Below, piece after piece: positions 1-9,200 of a DNA stretch of 64,000 nt. The notes under the pieces are model-generated. The model saw only the letters and a program-made list of their open reading frames with translations. It was not told the origin of the DNA and ran no database searches. The DNA is from Paracoccaceae bacterium (lineage in GTDB: Bacteria > Pseudomonadota > Alphaproteobacteria > Rhodobacterales > Rhodobacteraceae): NCBI GenBank assembly GCA_021741245.1, contig JAIOYF010000014.1, positions 1-64,000 on the forward strand, given 5' to 3'. Position 1 is the first letter of the stretch. Each line of letters opens with the position of its first letter. Made by a program: the position numbers and the translations under genes.

Positions 1-85
1 ATCCATGCTGCCCCTCATTGTCGAGGACCAGACGCACGGCGCGTTCGCGCACTTCAGGGGAAAACTTGTTCGTTGTCTTGCTCAT
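1..85 (-). CDS. IS3-family transposase OrfA, N-terminal part (cut by window start)
   Basis: The first 28 codons of the small first reading frame of an IS3-family insertion sequence; the rest lies outside the window. The protein begins [19 protein letters not shown], the typical start of the OrfA helix-turn-helix protein that binds the IS ends and, fused to OrfB by programmed frameshifting, forms the active transposase. The start ATG is at 85-83, and the gene begins about 50 bases inside the IS terminus at 138, the normal IS3 arrangement. Completeness and activity of the element cannot be judged here. Confidence 0.85.
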   Translation of the reverse strand, partial: MSKTTNKFSPEVRERAVRLVLDNEGQHG

Positions 86-138
86 AATGCTCCATCCTAC
101 TCACGAGTTGGAGCCTCCGGCAAACCCGGCGCGGTTCA
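1..138 (-). mobile_element. End of an IS3-family insertion sequence
   Basis: The element runs off the window start. Read on the minus strand its terminus starts TGAACCGCGCCGGGTTTGCC at 138, followed by a GGAGGCTCC block, a terminal pattern familiar from IS3-family elements, and then the OrfA start codon. The integrase reading frame stops resembling an integrase exactly at this boundary and reads into the inverted repeat, so the IS has inserted into that gene. The other end and the target duplication are not visible. Confidence 0.8.
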
Positions 139-904
139 GGGTGATCCTGATCAGTTCTTGTTCGAGATCGATATCTTGAAGCCTGAGACCGACCACCTCC
201 CCCAACCTGCAACCAGTTTCAGCGAGGACGGGAAACAACAGGGCCAATCGGGAACTTCCTGCTAACGCCAAGGAAGACCCCTGCCTCAACTCCTCTACAG
301 TGAACGTCAAACGCTTCTGGCGGTCCTTGCCCTCTCCCTGAATATGGAGCCGTGAGAAAGGGTTTTGCTGCATGACGTCCAGTTCACGTTGAGCATAGCT
401 TATGACAGCGGCAATTGAGTTGATCCTGCGTCTGACAGTGCCTGTCGAGTTCCCCTTGGTCCTCAAGTAGGCGACAAACGCCCGTGCATCCTCACGTGTG
501 AAGGCCAAAGCTTCCTTGTTACCTACTATGGACACAAGCGTATCAACGGCAACTCTTGGGGGTGTGGGGTCAATCCCCTTCATCTCAATGTATTCACTCA
601 ACCAGTCACTCAGGAGAACGGGACGGGGGCGAACGGCTTCCAGAAGAGCCTTAACATCTACAAGGCGGTTCAGAGACCCTGAAGACCATACCTGATCCAG
701 CTTCGCGCTGAGAGCCTTTGCAAGCTCTGACGCTTCCACCCTATCTTGAGACAGCTTGATTCGAACTGTTGCCCCATAAGCATCGACTGCATGCTTGGGT
801 ACGCGTCTGTTGTAGTAGAAAGTCCCAGTGCGTTCCAACAAATGTGGAACCATTGTGTGACCCGATGTGTGCATAGCATTTTGCTCCGACTGAAAATAAT
901 TCAA
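139..904 (-). pseudogene. Tyrosine-type phage/island integrase, interrupted by IS3 element
   Basis: About 255 codons of an integrase: an N-terminal DNA-binding part containing LLERTGTFYYNRRVP, a SAM-like core-binding domain, and the beginning of the catalytic domain with [17 protein letters not shown], which carries the first catalytic Arg. The remaining catalytic residues (His-x-x-Arg and Tyr) are missing because the IS at 1-138 cuts the frame. The 904 ATG is the longest start; 874 or 853 (MVPHLLER) are also possible. The gene starts about 30 bases from the 3' end of tRNA-Thr, the usual position for an integrase of an element inserted in a tRNA gene. The element itself would extend leftwards out of the window. 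Loss of the catalytic residues should prevent excision unless a helper integrase exists. Confidence 0.85.
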
Positions 905-932
905 TCACAGCAAATGTTTACAGTGTCAGATA

Positions 933-1008
933 TGGTGCCGCTGAAGAGACTCGAACTCCCGACCCCATCATTACGAATGACGTGCTCTACCAGCTGAGCT
1001 ACAGCGGC
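933..1008 (-). tRNA. tRNA-Thr (anticodon CGU)
   Basis: A full cloverleaf on the minus strand: acceptor GCCGCTG pairs with CAGCGGC, D arm GCTC/GAGC, anticodon stem TCATT/AATGA with loop TTCGTAA (anticodon CGT), T loop TTCGAGT, and an encoded CCA at 935-933. It reads ACG codons. Its 3' end faces the integrase gene, so the 3' half is the likely attachment site of the integrated element. Confidence 0.95.
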
Positions 1009-1024
1009 ACTTTCTGGTGTCGCC

Positions 1025-1053
1025 CTACTATGACCCTGTTAAACCCAAGTCAA
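1025..1053 (-). promoter_or_regulatory. Candidate promoter of tRNA-Thr
   Basis: On the minus strand TTGACT (1053-1048) is followed after 17 bases by TAGTAG (1030-1025), about 17 bases upstream of the mature tRNA 5' end. The -35 and spacing fit sigma70 well; the -10 is a weak match. Confidence 0.45.
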
Positions 1054-1168
1054 GCCCCGCATATGCTGTAGATGTTCAGCGGTTCTATCTCGGCTGAAAG
1101 GGTCCGATATGGGCGGGGCGATTTTGGGTTGCTTTGCCTGCAGAGCTGCAAGTGTGGCCGGGACAAAT

Positions 1169-1783
1169 TCAGCGTTCCAGCAAGCGGGCCCAAGTTTCAT
1201 TATGCGCCTTCATAGCGCAAAGCAGCGCCTCAAGCGTCATGTCTTCGACACGGACGAACTGGGTAAACATCGCGTTCAGGTCGTTGAAGATGATCGCGCC
1301 GACGGTGCTGGAATCGTATTCAGCCTGCACCAGCGAAAGGGATTGAAGCCGCTGCACCAAGGCACAGACCTGATCGCAGAGCAGTGCATCCAGCTCGGTG
1401 TATCGCCGGGCAAATGGGCTATCAGGGGCATCGATGGACAGGGCCATCGCGGTTCGCCACATTTCCTTGGTCAGATAGACCAGCGAATGCTCATAGTAGC
1501 CTCGGATCAAGCTGCCAAGTGCTTCGGCGATGTCGTTTGTGGGATTGGCAACAACCTGATGGCCTTGCGACAAGACATCCTCAACCTCCATCGACACTGT
1601 GGCCAAAAGAACGTCACCCTTGGTGCCAAAGTAATTGTACAGCGTGCCGACCGAAACCTCTGCCGCCGCGGCAATGTCTTCGATCCGCGCAACCCCATAG
1701 CCCTGTTCCCTGAACAAACGGGAGGCGGATTCCAGCATCCGACGGCTTCGATCCGCTTTTTGTCGGGCGCGCAGGCCGGTCAT
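1169..1783 (-). CDS. TetR-family regulator of the adjacent ABC-transporter operon
   Basis: A 204-residue one-component repressor. The N-terminal helix-turn-helix covers roughly residues 10-56, with VARIEDIAAAAEVSVGTLYN and YFGTKGDVL typical of TetR proteins; the C-terminal part is the variable ligand-binding domain. An ATG at 1819 would add 12 residues, but MTGLRARQKADRSRR at 1783 is the natural family start. It is divergent from the polyamine-type importer operon and the gap holds a perfect inverted repeat (1821-1837). I infer it represses that operon and itself; the ligand is unknown, perhaps the transported compound. Confidence 0.85.
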   Translation of the reverse strand: MTGLRARQKADRSRRMLESASRLFREQGYGVARIEDIAAAAEVSVGTLYNYFGTKGDVLLATVSMEVEDVLSQGHQVVANPTNDIAEALGSLIRGYYEHSLVYLTKEMWRTAMALSIDAPDSPFARRYTELDALLCDQVCALVQRLQSLSLVQAEYDSSTVGAIIFNDLNAMFTQFVRVEDMTLEALLCAMKAHNETWARLLER

Positions 1784-1820
1784 GTTTATTTTTTGCCTGA
1801 ATTTTGACGTTGACTTCAAA

Positions 1821-1837
1821 AATGAACGAACTTCATT
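1821..1837. promoter_or_regulatory. Inverted repeat, likely TetR operator
   Basis: AATGAACGAACTTCATT is a perfect 6-bp inverted repeat with a 5-bp centre in the divergent gap between the TetR gene and the transporter operon. A TTGACT at 1810-1815 followed 17 bases later by TCATTC suggests it lies inside the operon promoter, so binding would block transcription. The -10 is weak and this promoter reading is tentative. Confidence 0.6.
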
Positions 1838-1883
1838 CTTTTGTCGAGGGCGTCGTCAGAGCGCCAGTTCACAGGAGAGAGAA

Positions 1884-2927
1884 ATGTCCCGTTTTGCATC
1901 CGCCTCGGTTCTGGCTCTTTGCATGGCCAACCCAAGTTTTGCCCAGGAATTGAACGCACTCGTTTGGTGCGACCATGCCGATCCGGCCTTGATCCAGCCG
2001 TTCGAGGAAAAGTTCGGCGTGAAGGTCAATCTCAAAGAATATGAGGGCACGGCCGCCGGGCTTGCCATTCTTGACCAGTCCCGCCCCGGTGACTGGGATG
2101 TTCTGGTGATTGATGGCGTCGACGTCGGCCGGGCCGTTGAAGGGGGGCATCTTGCAGAGCTGCCCGTCGATCAGTTGGCCACGGCAGATTTCTTCCCCGA
2201 GGTGGTGATGGCCGCCAACAATATGGTGGGTGGCAAAACCTATGCCGTCACCGAGAAGTTTGGCTACAACACCATCGCCTATGACAAAACCAAAGTTGAT
2301 CCCGCAGATATGGCGGATATGACCACGCTATGGTCGGGCAAATACGATGGCCGCATTGCCATTTATGACTATTACCTGCCGATCCTTGGGCTGGTGGCGA
2401 TGGAGCAGGGCGTGGCCACAGCCGATATCACCGCCGAAACTGTGGCCGCCCTGAAAGAACCGCTTTTCAAGTTGAAGGCCGCGTCCAAACAGGTGTCGGA
2501 TGTGGTGTCCAGCCAGACAGCCTTGGCGACGGGTGAGGTTGATATCTTGATCGGTGGCGGCGAATGGCTGACAGCCGTTTTGGCGGCGGACAACCCGAAC
2601 CTAGATTGGACCATTCCCGCACAGGGTGGTTTGCGGTGGGCACAGTCCATCGGCGTGGTTGCTGGCAGCACGCAGCCCGATCTTGCCTTGGAATTCGTCA
2701 AATACATCACCTCGCCCGAGGGCCAAGCGGCCCTTGCAACCTCGTCTTGCTACTGGGGGATGCCCGCGAACACCAAGGCGGGTGAGGTTCTGACCCCGGA
2801 ACAAAAGGCGGTCTTGCGCTGGGATGAGCAAACGGAGTTCCTGGCCCGCTCGCAGCTTTACCCGATCCCGGATGCAGCCCTTGACACAGCGATGCAGGAC
2901 CTGTGGACGGCGATGCTGCAAGAATGA
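1884..2927 (+). CDS. Periplasmic substrate-binding protein, spermidine/putrescine (PotD) type
   Basis: A 347-residue extracytoplasmic solute-binding protein of a polyamine-type ABC importer. It has a short signal peptide (MSRFASASVLALCMANPSFA, likely cut near residue 20) followed by a two-lobed binding domain. An upstream in-frame ATG at 1782 is rejected because AGGAGAGA lies just before the ATG at 1884 and the signal peptide starts there. It is the first gene of an operon with two permeases, an ATPase and a hydrolase, the next start overlapping its stop. Family members bind polyamines, but related proteins bind other small organic ions, so the true substrate is open. Confidence 0.85.
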   Translation: MSRFASASVLALCMANPSFAQELNALVWCDHADPALIQPFEEKFGVKVNLKEYEGTAAGLAILDQSRPGDWDVLVIDGVDVGRAVEGGHLAELPVDQLATADFFPEVVMAANNMVGGKTYAVTEKFGYNTIAYDKTKVDPADMADMTTLWSGKYDGRIAIYDYYLPILGLVAMEQGVATADITAETVAALKEPLFKLKAASKQVSDVVSSQTALATGEVDILIGGGEWLTAVLAADNPNLDWTIPAQGGLRWAQSIGVVAGSTQPDLALEFVKYITSPEGQAALATSSCYWGMPANTKAGEVLTPEQKAVLRWDEQTEFLARSQLYPIPDAALDTAMQDLWTAMLQE

Positions 2928-3772
2928 TGCGCAACGGGCGAGAGCACCGTCTTGGCTGGGGCCTTGTGGCCCCGGCTTTGCTTTGGACATTGGCTTTTTT
3001 CGTTCTGCCCTTTGCCGGGATGGTGGCGCTTTCCTTTGCGCGGATGGAGGGGCGCGCCATCGTTCCGGCCTTTGATCCCGGAAACTACATCCGGTTTGCA
3101 ACTGATCCGGTGATGATCAAGGCGCTGACAAACAGCTTTGAGATCACCCTTGTCGTAACCGTGATCTCTATCCTGTTGGCCTATCCGCTTGCGGCGATCA
3201 TTGCCTTTCGCATTCCGCCGCGCTGGCAACGACTGGCCTTGCTGCTGGCGGTTTTGCCATTTTGGACATCCTATGTCGTGCGGTCCTATTCATGGCTGTT
3301 GGTTCTGGGCCAAAACGGGGTGATCAACCGTGGCCTTTCATGGATTGGGATCGGCCCGTTGGAGCTTGCGGCCACACGCGCGGCCACGGTGATTGGGTTT
3401 GTGCATTTCTTTGTCATGCTTTTGACGCTGACGATCTATGCCAACCTCATCCAGCTGTCCCCAAACTATGCCCGCGCCGCCGCTGATCTGGGCGCCAGCA
3501 GATGGGCGACGTTCCGTTTGGTGATCTTGCCGCTGACCCTGCCCGGCGTTGTGACGGGGGCGTTCCTGACCTTTGTGCTGTGCATCGGCGACTACATCAC
3601 CCCGCAGATATTGGGGGGCAACAATGAACTGACGCTGCCGCAGTTGATCATGCTGCAACTGGGTCGGTCAGGAAACTTTCCGCTGGCCTCTGCGCTGTCG
3701 GTGATTTTGATGGGCGTCGTCACGCTGGCCTATGTCTTCAGCGCGAAATGGGTAAGGCTGGACCGGGTATGA
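2924..3772 (+). CDS. ABC transporter permease, PotB type
   Basis: A 282-residue inner-membrane permease with about six transmembrane segments, the first at WGLVAPALLWTLAFFVLPFA. The cytoplasmic EAA-type loop is seen around AAADLGASRWATFRLVILPL, which docks on the ATPase. The ATG at 2924 overlaps the stop of the binding-protein gene (ATGA), implying coupled translation. With its partner at 3769 it should form the heterodimeric channel of the importer. Confidence 0.85.
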   Translation: MMRNGREHRLGWGLVAPALLWTLAFFVLPFAGMVALSFARMEGRAIVPAFDPGNYIRFATDPVMIKALTNSFEITLVVTVISILLAYPLAAIIAFRIPPRWQRLALLLAVLPFWTSYVVRSYSWLLVLGQNGVINRGLSWIGIGPLELAATRAATVIGFVHFFVMLLTLTIYANLIQLSPNYARAAADLGASRWATFRLVILPLTLPGVVTGAFLTFVLCIGDYITPQILGGNNELTLPQLIMLQLGRSGNFPLASALSVILMGVVTLAYVFSAKWVRLDRV

Positions 3773-4536
3773 AGGCGATTGCCTGGGCCTATCTGGCCGC
3801 GATCTATAGCTTTATCTTGTTGCCCGTTGTGGTGCTGGTGGTGTTTTCCTTTCAAGATGGCCGCCTGCCCGTTCCACCGTTTCAAGGGGCTACGGTCAAA
3901 TGGTATGCGCAAGTCTTGGCCGATCGGGATTTGCTGGCCGCCCTTGGGAACTCGGCCTTGGTCGCTGTCACATCATCGGCTGTGGCGCTTGTCCTTGGAT
4001 TTCTGGCGGCGCATGGTCTGGCGCGGGTTCGGCTGCCGGGATCGGTGCTGATGCGGGGGCTTTTGATTGCGCCCTTGACGGTCAGCTATCTGATCATCGC
4101 GCTTGGCCTTTTGAACATGTTCAACCAAATCGGCCTGCGCCCTTCGCTTTTGGCGACAGGGATCGGACATGTTGTGATCAATCTGCCGCTGTGTTTTGCG
4201 ATCCTCTATGCGGCTATGGGGGATCATCAAAAATCGGCCGAGCGCGCGGCACGGGATCTGGGGGCGGGCGAGGTGCAGGTGCTGTGGCTGGTCAGCGCCC
4301 CGATGCTGATGGCCCCGATGGCCGCAGCCTTCTTTCTGTCGGTGACGTTCAGTTGGGATGAGTTCATCATCGCTTTCCTGCTGACCCGCTTTGACGTGAC
4401 CTTGCCGGTGGAGATCTGGTCGATGCTGAAATCGGGGCTAAGCCCCAAGACGAATGCCATCGGCTCTTTGGTATTCTTGGTGTCGATCATGGTGGTGGGC
4501 TTTCTTGAACTCTTTGTCTTTCGGAGGCAAAAATGA
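3769..4536 (+). CDS. ABC transporter permease, PotC type
   Basis: A 255-residue membrane protein with about six transmembrane segments and an EAA-type loop (AARDLGAGEVQVLWLVSAP). The start at 3769 (MKAIAWAYLAAIY) overlaps the previous stop as ATGA; an ATG at 3748 inside the preceding gene is less likely. It is the second channel subunit of the polyamine-type importer and overlaps the ATPase gene downstream in the same way. Confidence 0.85.
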   Translation: MKAIAWAYLAAIYSFILLPVVVLVVFSFQDGRLPVPPFQGATVKWYAQVLADRDLLAALGNSALVAVTSSAVALVLGFLAAHGLARVRLPGSVLMRGLLIAPLTVSYLIIALGLLNMFNQIGLRPSLLATGIGHVVINLPLCFAILYAAMGDHQKSAERAARDLGAGEVQVLWLVSAPMLMAPMAAAFFLSVTFSWDEFIIAFLLTRFDVTLPVEIWSMLKSGLSPKTNAIGSLVFLVSIMVVGFLELFVFRRQK

Positions 4537-5537
4537 CAGCTGGCGTGGCAATTGACCGGGTCAGCCGCAGCTATGGCACAGCCAAGGCGCTGGATGATGT
4601 ATCGCTGGAGATCGCGGCGGGGGAATACATCGTGCTTTTGGGCCCGTCCGGCTGTGGCAAGACCACGCTTTTGAACCTGATCGGCGGCTTTGATGCGCCC
4701 TCTTCGGGGCAGATCAGCATTGGTGGCCGCAGCATGGCGGGCGTCGCCCCAAAAGACCGGCCTACCACCACGGTGTTTCAGGACTATGCCCTTTTCCCGC
4801 ATATGACCTTGGCCGAAAACGTGGCCTTTGGCCTGCGGATGCGGGGCGTGTCACGGGCGGCAAGATTGGCGCGCGCCGCAGAGATGCTGGCCCTTGTCGG
4901 TCTGGAGGGGCGGGGCAATCGCCGCCCCCATGAATTGTCAGGCGGTCAACGTCAGCGTGTGGCCCTTGCGCGGGCCTTGGCAGTTGATCCCGACGTGTTG
5001 CTTTTGGACGAACCTTTGGGCGCGCTGGATCTGAAGCTGCGGCGCGGGATGCAAGATGAGCTAAAGGCCATTCAACGCCGCGTGGGCACAACCTTTGTCC
5101 ACGTGACCCATGATCAAGAAGAGGCGATGGCGATTGCCGACAGGATCGTTGTGATGAACGCGGGAAGGATTGAGGATTTGGGTCCGCCCAAGACAGTCTA
5201 TCTGGCCCCAAGAACCCTGTTCACCGCCACTTTCATGGGCGAGGTCAATCGCATCCCCCTGGGCGGCACCCTGCCCTTTGACCCACCGCCTGCGGGCAAT
5301 TCTGGCGTTTTGTGCATTCGCCCGGAATCCCTAAGCACCGCGGAGGGGCCGCTGAACCTTGGCCCCTGTCGAGTGGACGATATAACCTTTTTTGGCACCC
5401 ATCAGCGGGCGCATGTCACCTCCGTCGCTGCGCCTGACCTGAAGTTGACTGTCCATTTGCCGCAGAATTCACCTGTGGCCCCCGGACAGACCCTTACCCT
5501 GTTTGCCCACGATTTTGTCGTGCTGGAGGCACAATGA
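4533..5537 (+). CDS. ABC transporter ATP-binding protein, PotA type
   Basis: A 334-residue importer ATPase. The Walker A motif is GPSGCGKTT, the Q-loop lies in TVFQDYALFPHM, the signature is LSGGQRQRVALARAL, and Walker B is DVLLLDEPLGALD followed by the switch His in HVTHDQEEA. The C-terminal 100 residues form a TOBE-like regulatory domain (PESLSTAEG region). The start overlaps the permease stop. It powers the importer encoded just upstream. Confidence 0.9.
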   Translation: MTAGVAIDRVSRSYGTAKALDDVSLEIAAGEYIVLLGPSGCGKTTLLNLIGGFDAPSSGQISIGGRSMAGVAPKDRPTTTVFQDYALFPHMTLAENVAFGLRMRGVSRAARLARAAEMLALVGLEGRGNRRPHELSGGQRQRVALARALAVDPDVLLLDEPLGALDLKLRRGMQDELKAIQRRVGTTFVHVTHDQEEAMAIADRIVVMNAGRIEDLGPPKTVYLAPRTLFTATFMGEVNRIPLGGTLPFDPPPAGNSGVLCIRPESLSTAEGPLNLGPCRVDDITFFGTHQRAHVTSVAAPDLKLTVHLPQNSPVAPGQTLTLFAHDFVVLEAQ

Positions 5538-6271
5538 ACCGAATGAACCCAAAAGACTGGTGGCGTGTGCGATCCATGGGGGATGGCGTCACCATGATTG
5601 ATGAGCCGCATATCGTGGAATTCTATCGCTGCAATGTCTGGCACATCCGGGGCCGGGATCGCGATATGCTGGTCGATAGCGGCATGGGCGTGGTCAGTCT
5701 GCGCGACTGGGTTCCGCTGGTGACCGAAAGGCCATTGGAGGCCGTTGCCAGCCATACCCATTTCGATCACGTCGGGTGCCACCACGAATTTCCCTGTCGG
5801 TCCTGCCATGGGGCCGAGGCGCATCTTTTGCGCAACCCGACCCGCGAAAACACCTTTGCCGACAAATACGTGACGGATAACATCTTTACCGCGCTGCCCC
5901 CCACCCCCTACCAATCGCAAACCTATGCGGTAAAGGCCGCCCCGGCCACGCGGCTGTTGTGGGATGGTGACCTTCTTGATCTGGGGGATCGTCAGTTCGA
6001 GGTGATCCACACCCCCGGCCACTCCCCCGGAGGAATCGCCCTGTGGGAGGCCGCGACGGGCGTGCTGTTTTCCGGCGATATCGTCTATGATGGGGAATTG
6101 ATCGAAGGCACAACCGAAGCCGAGGCCGCGCAATACCTGCAGTCGATGGAGCGATTACTGCGCCTGCCCGTCCGGGTGGTGCATGGCGGGCATTTCCCCA
6201 GCTATTCCGGGGCACGCCACAAAGAGATCATCACCCAGTGGCTGAAAGGAAAAGAGGCGGCCACCCGTTAG
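5534..6271 (+). CDS. Metallo-beta-lactamase-fold hydrolase
   Basis: A 245-residue MBL-fold protein, last gene of the importer operon and overlapping the ATPase stop by ATGA. The metal site is visible: SHTHFDHVGCH (HxHxDH), a third-motif His in HTPGHSPGG, the bridging Asp in LFSGDIVYDGELIEG, and a terminal His in VVHGGHFPS. There is no signal peptide, so it should act in the cytoplasm. Placement with an importer suggests it hydrolyses the imported compound or a derivative, for example an ester, lactone or thioester; this is inference. A bidirectional terminator overlaps its 3' end. Confidence 0.8.
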   Translation: MNRMNPKDWWRVRSMGDGVTMIDEPHIVEFYRCNVWHIRGRDRDMLVDSGMGVVSLRDWVPLVTERPLEAVASHTHFDHVGCHHEFPCRSCHGAEAHLLRNPTRENTFADKYVTDNIFTALPPTPYQSQTYAVKAAPATRLLWDGDLLDLGDRQFEVIHTPGHSPGGIALWEAATGVLFSGDIVYDGELIEGTTEAEAAQYLQSMERLLRLPVRVVHGGHFPSYSGARHKEIITQWLKGKEAATR

Positions 6272-6285
6272 GCCGCCGCCTCTTT
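6251..6285. terminator. Bidirectional terminator between MBL hydrolase and RND gene
   Basis: A perfect 11-bp stem, AAAGAGGCGGC (6251-6261) with GCCGCCTCTTT (6275-6285), flanked by A and T runs, which can end transcription in both directions. The left arm lies in the last codons of the MBL gene, whose TAG is in the loop. Confidence 0.8.
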
Positions 6286-6289
6286 GGCG

Positions 6290-9200
6290 TTACTCCGCCG
6301 CTTCAAGCGGTTTGACGATCCGTGGCCCCGACATCGCGTCGATCCTATCCCGCAGATAACGCTGCTCGGCATCCAGAAGGGCGATGCGCTCGGCCAAAAC
6401 ATCAGCCGCGGGCATTGGCTCCTCGGCTTCTTTCTTGCCGATAAAGCGGCCAAAGACCCATGACATCAGGCGGCTGAGGTCATCCATGATCAGATAGAAC
6501 GCAGGCACGATCACAAGGCTAAGCACGGTCGAGACGATAATACCGCCGATCACCGCCGTGGCCATTGGTGCCCGGAAGGAACCGCCCTCGCCCACACCAA
6601 GCGCGGATGGCAACATCCCCGCCGACATGGCGATAGAGGTCATCACGATGGGACGAGCCCGCTTGTGCCCGGCCTCCATCACGGCCTTGTACTTGTCCAT
6701 GCCCTGATGGCGCATCTCGATTGCGAAATCGATCAGCAGGATCGCGTTTTTGGTAACGATCCCCATCAGCATCAAGATCCCGATCAACACCGGCATCGAG
6801 ACGGCAGAGCCTGTCAAGATCAGCGCTGCTGCCACGCCACCAATCGCAAGGGGCAGCGAAAGCAGAATGGTAAAGGGCTGAATGACCGATTTGAACAACA
6901 AGATCAGAACCGTGAGCACCAGCATCAGACCCATGATCATGGCATTTGCAAAAGATCCCATCAGTTCGTTCTGAACCTCGGCATCCCCGGATTCGGCCAC
7001 ACGCACGGTCGGTGGAAGTTCGACAGATGAGACGATTTCCTTGAACCGCTCTGTCGCAGTGCCAAGGGCCACCCCAACGGGTAGGTTTGCCCCGATCGTG
7101 GCCAGACGTTCGCGGTTCAGGCGGTTGACGGTTGACGGGCCTTCGGAAATCTTGACATCCGCCACGGTCGACAACGGCACGGACACCCCTGTCGACGTGG
7201 TGACCTTTAGCGCCGCGATGCGGTTGATATCCTCACGCGCGGAATCGTTCAGGCGGACACGGACCGGGATCAGGCGATTGTCGATCGACAATTTGGCAAG
7301 CGCTGCATCGACATCACCGATTGTGGCCACCCGCACAACTTCGGCGATCTGCATCGTCGTAATTCCAAGCCGAGCGGCCTCTTCAACCCGCGGGCTGATC
7401 TGAATTTCCGGCCGTGGCAATGCGCCTTCGGATGCGACGTTTGCCAAAAGCGGATCGCCAGACAATGCACCCTCCAACCGGGCGACAGCAAGGTTCAGGT
7501 CAGCGTCATTCGACGACAGGATCGAGAACGACAGGTCACGTTGGCCACGGTCATTGAGTTTGAAGGCGCGCACGTCAGGCACGTTGGCCAGCCGCGCAAA
7601 GATCTGGGCCTCGATCTCATTTTGCGGGCGGGTTCTGCCGGTGTTTTCAACCGCTGGAATGTACTGCCCCACATAGGGAATCCTGCGGCTGATTTCAGAC
7701 AGTTTCAAAAGCAGCGAATGATCCAGCCGTTTCAGCAAAACGGTAACAGAGGCCCTGCGAATATCGCGGTCGCCCGTGGGGGATGAACCACCAAGGACAA
7801 AGATATTATCGACCCACTCAACATCCTTGATCGCCTCAACCATGGCCTGTGTGGTCTTGTCGGTTTCGGCCAAAGTCGACCCCGGGGGCAATTCAACCGA
7901 AATCGGGATTCGGCTGACATCTTCCGGCGGGATAAAAGAGCCCGGAATCTGGATCATGAAATAGATGGACACGGCAAGAATGCCGATGGCCCCAAGCAGC
8001 GTCACATAGCGAAAGCGCAAAGATTGACGGATGATTCGCAGATAGTTGCGCATGATGAAGCCGTCGGTTTCATCCTCGGCATGCGCATCTTTGTCGCGCA
8101 TGAAATAGGCGGCCATCATGGGTGTGATCAAACGCGCAACCAGCAATGAGAACATCACCGAGATCGCGACCGTCATACCAAACTGCGAAAAATACTGCCC
8201 CGGAATGCCCGGCATAAAGGACACCGGCACAAAGACCGCAACGATGGTGAAGGTCGTGGCAATCACAGCGAGGCCGATTTCATCAGCGGCCTCAATCGCC
8301 GCGCGGAACGGGGTTTTCCCCATTCGGATATGTCTGGCGATGTTCTCGATTTCCACGATGGCATCGTCGACAAGGATGCCCGTCGCCAGCGTAAGGGCAA
8401 GGAACGAAACGAGGTTCAGCGAGAACCCGAGCAAATCCATCACGAAAAAGGTCGGAACAGCCGAGAGCGGCAAGGCAACCGCCGCAATGAGCGTTGCGCG
8501 CCAGTTCTTCAAAAAGGCCAGCACAACAAGGATGGCAAGAATGGCGCCCTCGATCAGCGTGCTAAGGGCGGCTTCATAGTTGCCATAGGTGTAGAAGACC
8601 GTTTCATCGACCAGCTTGATCTCAACCTCGGGATTGGCGGCACGGATGATATCCAGCTGGGCGTTTACGGTTTCGGCAACGGACACTTCCGAAGCGCCTT
8701 TGGCGCGGAAGACGGCAATGCTGACAACCTGCTCGCCGTTCAGGCGCGAAAAGCTGCGCAGTTCCTCATAAGTGTCGATGACCTGTCCCAGATCAGACAG
8801 GCGCACATAGCGACCCGATGGCAGGGCAATGGTGGTCTGGGCCAAAAGCTCGACCGTTTGCGCATCCCCCAAGGTGCGGATTGCCTGTTCGCCATTGCCA
8901 AGCTCTGACCGGCCAGAGCCGAGATTGGCGTTGGTCGCACGCAACTGTTGGTTCACTGCCGAGGCGCTGATGCCAAAACTGTCAAGTTTGACTGGATCCA
9001 ACTCAACCCGGATTTCCCGATCAGCACCGCCAAAACGCGTTATGCGCCCGACACCGGGGCGGCCCTGAAGGCCACGGGTGATAACGTCATCGACGAACCA
9101 CGAAATCTCTTCCAAAGACATATTCGGCGCACTGACCGCAAAGGTCATGATGGCCTGCCCCTCGACGTCAACACGGGTAACGATGGGGGCCTCAATCGAG

